From assembly GCA_902702965.1 (NCBI GenBank), contig CACRXP010000381.1, positions 290,604 through 354,603 of the forward strand: a stretch of DNA of 64,000 bases, in the 5' to 3' direction. This DNA comes from Spirometra erinaceieuropaei. Its lineage: Eukaryota > Platyhelminthes > Cestoda > Diphyllobothriidea > Diphyllobothriidae. Position 1 is the first letter of the stretch; every line of letters begins with the position of its first letter. The notes beneath the pieces were generated by a model that was not told where the DNA came from, ran no database searches, and worked only from the letters and a program-made list of their open reading frames with translations. Positions 58,326 to 64,000 of this stretch are shown here, one piece after another. The translations under genes and the position numbers were made by a program.

Positions 58326-58541
58326 TACGTAAGGTGGCTGAACCCTTGGGATAATCGTTTGATCTGGTGGCTGTATGAGATCCTTGCTGAGTGAGTCATG
58401 TGTAAGGTCTTTTCAGCAGACCTTTCTACTGATCCCATTTAAATCACAAAGGTCATGTCGTTCTGACACATTCGTTAACAAACAAAACCAGGACTTAAAT
58501 GGCCACTAACATAAAGCCGGGATTCTTTCTTTCCACTGCAG

Positions 58542-58728
58542 TTTACTGAACACAAATCGGCCCTTCGTAGTCGTCTGACGACGGATCGCAAGTCGACCAC
58601 GCTTTTTACTCCTAGATCGGCTGATTTTCACATGGAGCTCTTTGGTAACGATAACCGCCACGGAGCATTTGAGGGTGAAGACGAGTGGAGTATCCGGGCT
58701 ACACTTGAAGGCTTCAATAGAGACAAAA
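58542..58728 (+). CDS. BEST: Bestrophin exon: family-atypical cytosolic insertion
   Basis: Acceptor TTCTTTCTTTCCACTGCAG and donor AAAA/GTGAGT are both strong; 187 nt with no stop. It enters in phase 0 and leaves in phase 1, exactly as required by the neighbouring bestrophin exons. The product (FTEHKSALRSRLTTDRKSTT, then MELFGNDNRHGAFEGEDEW) is polar, with no membrane segment and no similarity I recognise. It lies between the RISDQIADRF block and the IRDTFGKIITEEE block, which are nearly adjacent in vertebrate bestrophins, so it is an extra cytosolic segment. It could be an alternatively used exon, but skipping it would break the frame. Confidence 0.75.
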
Positions 58729-59530
58729 GTGAGTTTTGTAATTTGGCCTTCTCAGTCAGTTCTATAAATCCTCATTCGTTACTCTGAGATGTTTTGTGGA
58801 AGCAATCTGTTGACAGGAGCAGTTTACTGAACTCAAGAATGTCTTCGTATCGGCAGTTGTCATAGGAAGCCAAAACTTCTGATCCTCAGACAAAAATGCA
58901 GCATATCGCTTGATTCGAATCACCGGAAACGTTAAAAAGGCCTTCAGTACTATGGTAGTACTGCTATGCCAGAGGGCGAATACTAACACATCTCGTCAGT
59001 TGAAGCAGAGTGGCTTTTATCAAATATTCTGACGGATAGAGAGGACAATATCTCTCAAAAAACAGAATTACTTTACCGGCACAAACAGTTAGGGTGTCTT
59101 CCGGCCCCGCGGTCTCAGCAAAGACTGGCATGCTGTTGAATAATCGCAGGCATGTCGCGGAAATAGTTGTTATTTTGTTTGTGAATTTAAACCGATAAAG
59201 ACAGAAACACGGCAGCATCCGGTGTCTGGTTCATTTGTCGTGATCACCAAAAGGCCTGCCTTTAAAAGCCAGCCACAGCCTTTTTTGTTCCTAACAGCGG
59301 TATCATAGTTAGCTTGATAGTTCTGTGTGAGATAGCTGAGACCGCAAAAGGTGGACTCAGCAAGGGCGGATTAGTAAATTGGCAGATGGTAGGCACACTG
59401 GCGGCCAAAAGAAGCGAAGAGACGAGTCCCAGGAAGCAGGTAGTTTTTAGAAATTCCGTAATGGCATCGATTTTGGGACATCTGAGTGGCCGCCATTGTT
59501 GAGGAGGGAGACACGATCGTTGGGACAAGA

Positions 59531-59587
59531 GCTTTATTAGCCTGACGTTTCGGATTCCTGCTCGACCCCATCGCCAGAGACAAAAGC
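59531..59587 (-). ncRNA. Hammerhead-like motif with mutated core
   Basis: Minus strand: stem I GCTTT/AAAGC and GTCT/AGGC intact, GAAACGTC intact (59551-59544), but the core reads CTGGCGA. Left arm of the 59.4-59.8 kb palindrome. Confidence 0.55.
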
Positions 59588-59668
59588 AGATAAGGGTGAT
59601 TCACGCACAAGGGGCTGCGTCTGCATCTTGTAAATACGCAGCCCCTTGTGCGTAAATCACCCTTATCT

Positions 59669-59728
59669 GCTGTTGTCTCCGTTGATGATGGATTTGAGCA
59701 GGAATCCGAAACGTCAGACAAATAAAGC
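59669..59728 (+). ncRNA. Hammerhead-like motif with mutated core
   Basis: Plus strand: TTGATGA (59682-59688) replaces CTGATGA, with a 3-nt insertion just before it; stem II GGATTT/GAATCC and GAAACGTC (59708-59715) remain. Right arm of the 59.4-59.8 kb palindrome. Confidence 0.55.
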
Positions 59729-60595
59729 TCTTGTCCCAGCGATCCTGTCTCCCTCCTCAACACTGGCGGCCACTCAGATGTCCCAAAATCGATGCAAATA
59801 CGGAATTTCTAAAAACTACCTACTCCGCGATTTCAACTACTGCCGTTCACGAAGAGGACAATCCTTACAGAATCAATCGGAAAACTGAGCTCTGTGATAA
59901 TCATGATGATAGAGTGGCAAGAACAGAAGAGGCTGTGAAATCTTGTGTTCAGCCAGTCATGGGCAGTCAATAGCGCTTGCGAACGAAAGGATACATTCGT
60001 CGCAGATCGCACAAACGGTCCACAAATGAAAGTTAACCAATGAGGATGGAGCACTTTCGCACGGGGGTTCTGGTTGTAGTCCCTTACCCGATGCTTGTTT
60101 GTTTAATCTACACCCTGCCCTGTGCGAATAAATGCATGGGGATCCGCTGATAAAATTTTTGTTTGATAATAACCTTCGGCCAATAGTTAGCCCTCGTCAT
60201 CATCATCATCGACAGCAGCAGCAAGTCTGTGCAAGGTGGATGGTGAAATATATGTTGGTTGAGGGGTATACACGCTAAAGAAGACATTATGAACCCCTAG
60301 ATGATTTCAGCCGTAGTTTCCAGAGAATTTTTTGGTTAATGTCTGCCATTGTTCATTGGGTGGCTTCTCAACATGGTTTTATATCACTTTTTAGTATTTT
60401 TTTATCATGTGATTCAGTGTTCGTTTACTCCTCAAAACCGAATACTGGTGACGATTAGTCTAGTGTTGTGCAGGAAGAAGTACCCTTTATCATGACTGAG
60501 ATTAACCTAAGAGGAGGCGCCGGCGAATAATCCTTCGAATCTCATCTGCGAGTTGTCTTAGCAGTTTGAGTAGCAGTGTTTGCAGTTCTGATAGA

Positions 60596-60776
60596 GAGGC
60601 GCTTACCGGTCGTTTGTACAGAACTCGCTCGTCCCGTAGTGCCTTCGGGCTCTCTCTCCCTCTCGAGCCCAACCAGCAGTCGCACAGCGGCGCACGATAT
60701 AGGCAGAATGACATTATTGACAAAAACAAAGGAGACTGGAATGGCCATTTCTAGTTTCTTAGCCGTCGTCAGCTAG
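60596..60776 (-). mobile_element. SINE family A, head-truncated
   Basis: Tail hairpins (GAACTCGCTCGTCCCG, GGGCTCTCTCTCCCTCTCGAGCCC region, CGCACAGCGGCG) and middle (AATGGCCATTTCTAG) are present; the tRNA-like head is missing. Truncation of the head is what incomplete reverse transcription from the tail would give. Confidence 0.8.
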
Positions 60777-60839
60777 GCAGTCAGTGTATGTGGAGTTCAT
60801 TTTACAGGAGCCCTATTGAGAACGCCGGGGATCCACTGA

Positions 60840-60930
60840 GGAGCTGAACTTCTTGCAGCTTCGTCACGCAGCTGCAAATTATCGGCAAAAAACGTGTCTG
60901 GGCTTTAGCTAGAACTTATGTCGGAAGTAC
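60840..60930. repeat. Family D fragment
   Basis: GCAGCTTCGTCACGCAGCTG, AATTATCGGCAAAAAACGTG and GGGCTTTAGCTAGAACTTAT match the right arm of the foldback element at 49.3 kb with many changes. It follows a SINE. Confidence 0.5.
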
Positions 60931-61198
60931 GGTTTAATAAATATGCCATATATGTAAAACCAAACAAGTCCGAAACAGTCCTGCATGAGTCTACCCTCCG
61001 GACTGTGTCATCTCCCCTCTGCTATCATAACTTGTCCGACTTCGGCCTTGGAGATTGCTGCCTGCCTGTGACTACTGTCATCCATACGAAGTTTGTTTTC
61101 TTCATGGAGCCAATGGATCGGTATACGTCGGTTCCTGAGTTAATTAACACCCGTGGAATGCCCATCTTCCAGTACATATATATATATATATATATATA

Positions 61199-61760
61199 TT
61201 ATGATAGTGGGCGCTCACCGATCAGGTTACGGAACATGCTCGTTCCGTTGTGCCTTGGGGCTCATACTTAAACCCTCGCAGGCAGTCGCACAGCGACTAG
61301 TGATATATGTTGAGAAGGTGATACCGACAAAGACAAGGGAGACCGGAATGGCCATTTCTGGCTTATTAGCCGTCATCAGCCAGTCATACCCAACCCCAAG
61401 TGTGGATCACTTGAGATTCGAACCCGGGATCTTTGGTCATGGAGTTGAACGCTCTACCATTGAGCCACGGGCCCGTTGTCCTGTCGGTTGTGATCGGGAA
61501 TATTAATTATGATAGTGGGCGCTCACCGATCAGGTTACGGAACATGCTCGTTCCGTTGTGCCTTGGGGCTCACAACCGACAGGACAACGGGCCCGTGGCT
61601 CAATGGTAGAGCGTTCAACTCCATGACCAAAGATCCCGGGTTCGAATCTCAAGTGATCCACACTTGGGGTTGGGTATGACTGGCTGATGACGGCTAATAA
61701 GCCAGAAATGGCCATTCCGGTCTCTCTTGTCTTTGTCGGTATCACCTTCTCAACATATAT
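61199..61760. mobile_element. SINE family A inverted pair, nearly identical arms
   Basis: Minus unit 61199-61505, a second tail 61506-61570, and a plus-strand head-plus-middle 61571-61760. Head and middle of the two units (61305-61492 and 61571-61758) are inverted copies differing at a single position that I can find (TCTCCCTTG versus TCTCTCTTG). The head has A box TGGCTCAATGGTAGAGCG and B box GGTTCGAATCT; the T stem does not pair, so it is not a working tRNA. Both outer ends run into TA repeats. Confidence 0.9.
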
Positions 61761-62209
61761 ATATATATATCGGAGGTCATTTTTTGCAAACTTAAAACCG
61801 TTTCGTAAAGGATCTACCTTCTTAACTCTCTTTGCTTTAAGCCCTGTATTTCATAAACAGATCAAAATTTAACTAGAGTCCGAGCGTTAACGGACAGACC
61901 CAGCAACTTCGCTGATCTTGTTTATTAGCAACGAAGCTAAGAATTAAGAATGCGTTGCATGTATTGGGGATCGGTACCTCTTAAAACTTGTAGACTTCTT
62001 GTACCATAGTTCGATCTCTTAACTTGACCGGAGTATCAGAAATAAGCAATAAAATTAGGACAATTTAAATCACCTCGGTAGGACATTTTCCATCTAGGGA
62101 ATCCGCAACTACTTTTCTATTCTGGCCTGCTCTTTGACTTTTATAGATACCTCGCTTTATGTAGGAGTCGGTTCTGGTCATATATCATCTGCCGTTTTTT
62201 GACCTGCAG

Positions 62210-62412
62210 AAATTCGCGACACATTTGGTAAGATCATTACCGAGGAGGAGATACGTGCCTTTGAGGCTGTGGCCAAACAGTTTTTCCTGCGGACACGCCA
62301 ACGATATCTGCCCGAGTACTGGGTCCCTCTTCAATGGGCGGTCCGTTTGGTGCAAAAAGCCGGTCTCAACGGTCATATAGCTGAGCCCAGGCTGATTGGA
62401 ACCTTGCTGGGG
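62210..62412 (+). CDS. BEST: Bestrophin exon: YWVP block
   Basis: Acceptor TTTTTTGACCTGCAG, donor CTGGGG/GTAAGT; 203 nt, beginning with two bases that complete a Lys codon from the previous exon and ending in phase 0. It reads IRDTFGKIITEEEIRAFEAV then FFLRTRQRYLPEYWVPLQWA and HIAEPRLIGTLLG. This matches KRFPTMDHVVEAGFMTTDE...HLKYWVPFIWFGNLATKARNEGRI in bestrophins, with YWVP invariant. The next exon, expected to carry the helix-3 and calcium-clasp region, is not found in the remaining 1.6 kb. Confidence 0.93.
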
Positions 62413-62602
62413 GTAAGTTTCACGATCCCACTAGCTTCTCCTAAAGCCCCTATGTCTCTCCGCCTGTTTATGGATTGAATGCACTGCCTGATTTGTGTTC
62501 TGTTGTAAATGGTCTCTCATGTGTAGCGGTCCATGCGGAGACTTGACTTATTACCGGTCATTTCACGAGAAACGGCAAAACTCGGACCTTAATTATTATT
62601 GG

Positions 62603-62826
62603 TGGAGGGCGCTCATCGATTTTTTTTACGGAACTCGCTCGTTCCGTTGGCTGGCTGACGGCGGCTAATAAGCCAGAAATGGAAACTCCAGTCTCCCTGG
62701 TCTTTGTCAGTTATGTTATTCTGCCTATGCCATACGCCGCTGTGCGGCTGCTGGTGGGGCTCGAGAGAGAGAGCCCGTAAGGCACGACGGAACGAGTGAG
62801 TTCCATAAGAACGATCGCTGTGCGCC
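62603..62826. mobile_element. SINE family A, tail-to-middle inverted fusion
   Basis: A minus-strand tail hairpin (62603-62652, CGGAACTCGCTCGTTCCG) is fused directly to a plus-strand middle and tail (62650-62826: AAGCCAGAAATGG, GCCGCTGTGCGGC, GGGCTCGAGAGAGAGAGCCC, ending GCGCCCCC). No tRNA-like head is present on either side. Confidence 0.8.
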
Positions 62827-63225
62827 CCCTACAACAAAATAATATATTTAAGATTACGCCTATCAGTTATATCGAAATTTATTGGTTACCGTTTGACATG
62901 GCAACATGGGACGTTATGTAAATTTTTGTTCCTAAGACGTCCTTATCAGCGACGCCAAGCAAAATCTAGTTTCTCTTGTTAAACCGCATCTCAATCAGCC
63001 CAAGTAAGTCAAAAATACCGCAAAATCTCCGCAAACTGTTTTGGAATCTATACTCCGACTGAAGGCTGTTGACAAATTGTCATACATGAGGTTACCCTTA
63101 TTCTTACACGATAATTAAGTCAGTTCAGTCAGTTTAAGTCAGTTTACTAAGGGAATGAGGCTTTCGCCATTGAGCTCCCTATTCATATCGAAAAACAGAA
63201 ATAAAGTCATCAGTTACACCAGCTA

Positions 63226-64000
63226 ATGCGGAAAGTTCAAAAGTTTGCGGTAAGTGTGACCCAGGCGCAAACTGCGGCCGCTAAAACAATCGTGATTATA
63301 TGTACAGTAGTTTCTCAACAAATGAGCATCTAGTCTACGCTTAAAGGATTCGACATTTTCGGAAAGAACCACCGCATCAGGGAGTCCGTTACATGCCCCA
63401 ATGACCCTGTGAGAGAAGGCGTTCCGTCGGACGTCCCAATGAGCCAGCTTCCTCTCCAGTTTGAAGGGATGACCACGCAGGCGGTCAGTCCCGGCCAATT
63501 CGAAGAATTCATCTAAGTCTAGGGCACACTCACGGCCTCTGACAATCCTGTAGGTTTGAATGAGATCGCCGCGCAGTTGCCTGTAATTTAGAGGAAACAG
63601 ATTTAGTTCGGTCAGTCTGGCTTCGTAAGGCAAATGATGAAGATTCTTGACCATCTTCGCAGCCATCGCCTGTACTCTTTCCAGTCGTTGATAATCTTTC
63701 TCCAATCACGGTCGCCAGGCCTGGACTGCATACTCTAGGTGAAACCGGACGAATGTCCCATAGGTTTTTCCGAACAGCTCTTTATCGATCTGCGCAAATT
63801 TTCGCCTCAGCGAAAATAACACCCTTATCGCACTTTTGGCTGCCCTTTGACACTGTGATGATGGTTTCAGCGAGGGGGCCATTAGGAGGCCCAGGTCTTT
63901 CTGTTCCACAGCATTTGAAAGGGCTGACCACCAAGGACATATTGAAAGGAATCGTCCCCCTACTGGTCTTTTTGGTGCGGAGTCTTAACACCACACATTT
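63226..64000 (-). mobile_element. CR1-like LINE, RT C-terminal part, truncated by window edge
   Basis: Minus-strand frames at 63223-63705 and 63706-63990 join by a frameshift near 63705. They read FVRFHLEYAVQAWRP, then RLERVQAMAAKMVKNLHHLP, TELNLFPLNYRQLRGDLIQT and RRNAFSHRVIGACNGLPDAV. This is the post-catalytic thumb and tail of CR1/RTE-type reverse transcriptases (LEY..QAW; RGDLI.TY; NFFS.RV...WN.LP). The catalytic part should lie to the right of the window. The element differs clearly from the one at 18.4-21.1 kb. Confidence 0.88.

Larger units (their letters stand above)
59439..59820. repeat. 380-bp palindrome of two terminal repeats
   Basis: Left arm 59439-59620 and right arm 59636-59820 are inverted copies separated by 15 bp. 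Shared blocks include GGTAGTTTTTAGAAATTCC at the outer ends, GACATCTGAGTGGCCGCCA, and CACAAGGGGCTGCGT at the centre. Each arm contains one hammerhead-like motif facing the other. It lies in the bestrophin intron 58729-62209. Confidence 0.9.
36633..62412 (+). other. BEST: Bestrophin-family anion channel gene, internal part
   Basis: Gene-level entry. Five plus-strand exons (36633-36743, 47902-48055, 54336-54566, 58542-58728, 62210-62412) form one continuous reading frame with matching splice phases 2/1, 0/0, 0/0 and 1/2. Bestrophins are pentameric, calcium-regulated chloride and bicarbonate channels of the plasma or ER membrane. Seen here: the RWKGSLYK N-terminal block, the pore-neck helix with IPVSFLLGFFV, the RYMNLAW block and the YWVPLQWA block. 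Not in the window: the first coding exon (no convincing candidate found upstream of 36633) and the downstream exons with the acidic calcium clasp. Introns are 3.6 to 11.2 kb and packed with retroelements. Which paralogue it is cannot be decided. Confidence 0.9.

Noticed and set aside
61590..61660. Functional tRNA gene
   Set aside because: A and B boxes are present but acceptor and T stems do not pair, and the same sequence recurs as the head of a dispersed SINE.
1..64000. Bacterial features (operons, CRISPR, ribosome binding sites, Rho-independent terminators)
   Set aside because: The window is intron-bearing eukaryotic DNA; the many hairpins belong to repeats.

Overview
This is nuclear DNA of a eukaryote, not a prokaryote. 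Multi-exon genes with GT-AG introns, 41-bp and 45-bp mini-introns beside multi-kilobase ones, and a heavy load of Penelope-like elements, CR1-like LINEs and tRNA-derived SINEs point to a parasitic flatworm, most likely a large-genome tapeworm of the Diphyllobothriidea type. The phylum rests on genome style and half-remembered repeat resemblance; no database search was possible. Almost all listed ORFs are shadows or transposon remnants.

Two host genes are well supported, both by protein similarity and by compatible splice phases. (1) The left 12.7 kb carries, on the minus strand, the 5' part of a GBF1-type Golgi Arf guanine-nucleotide exchange factor: start codon at 12733 and seven exons or exon candidates ending at 50, where the gene leaves the window. 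(2) From 36.6 kb to beyond the right half, the plus strand carries a bestrophin-family anion-channel gene: five exons at 36633-36743, 47902-48055, 54336-54566, 58542-58728 and 62210-62412. The first coding exon was not found (it lies upstream of 36633) and the 3' exons are outside the window. Conserved pore-neck residues are visible, and the protein carries a long insertion after its second membrane block.

The 24 kb between the two divergent genes, and their introns, are transposon country. At 18.4-21.1 kb is a decayed minus-strand CR1-like LINE with endonuclease and YADD reverse transcriptase. Pieces of Penelope-like elements (reverse transcriptase plus GIY-YIG endonuclease) lie at 8.1-8.6, 31.9-33.3, 41.2-41.9, 42.2-43.1, 49.8-50.2, 50.5-53.8 and 57.0-57.4 kb. 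Their terminal repeats hold hammerhead-ribozyme-like motifs, several of them arranged as inverted pairs. A tRNA-derived SINE with a tail of consecutive hairpins occurs as tandem and head-to-head multimers. A second, GC-rich dispersed repeat, a foldback element, a hairpin-rich element, a triplicated 0.2-0.8 kb repeat at 26-28 kb and degenerate TTAGGG-like tracts fill much of the rest.

The most notable signals are: the hammerhead-like family with one extra core nucleotide and a self-complementary ACGT (or AATT) stem III; large near-perfect palindromes at 50523-51542, 59439-59820 and 61305-61758; and an 860-bp tandem duplication whose breakpoint lies inside a bestrophin exon, leaving a decoy splice acceptor upstream.
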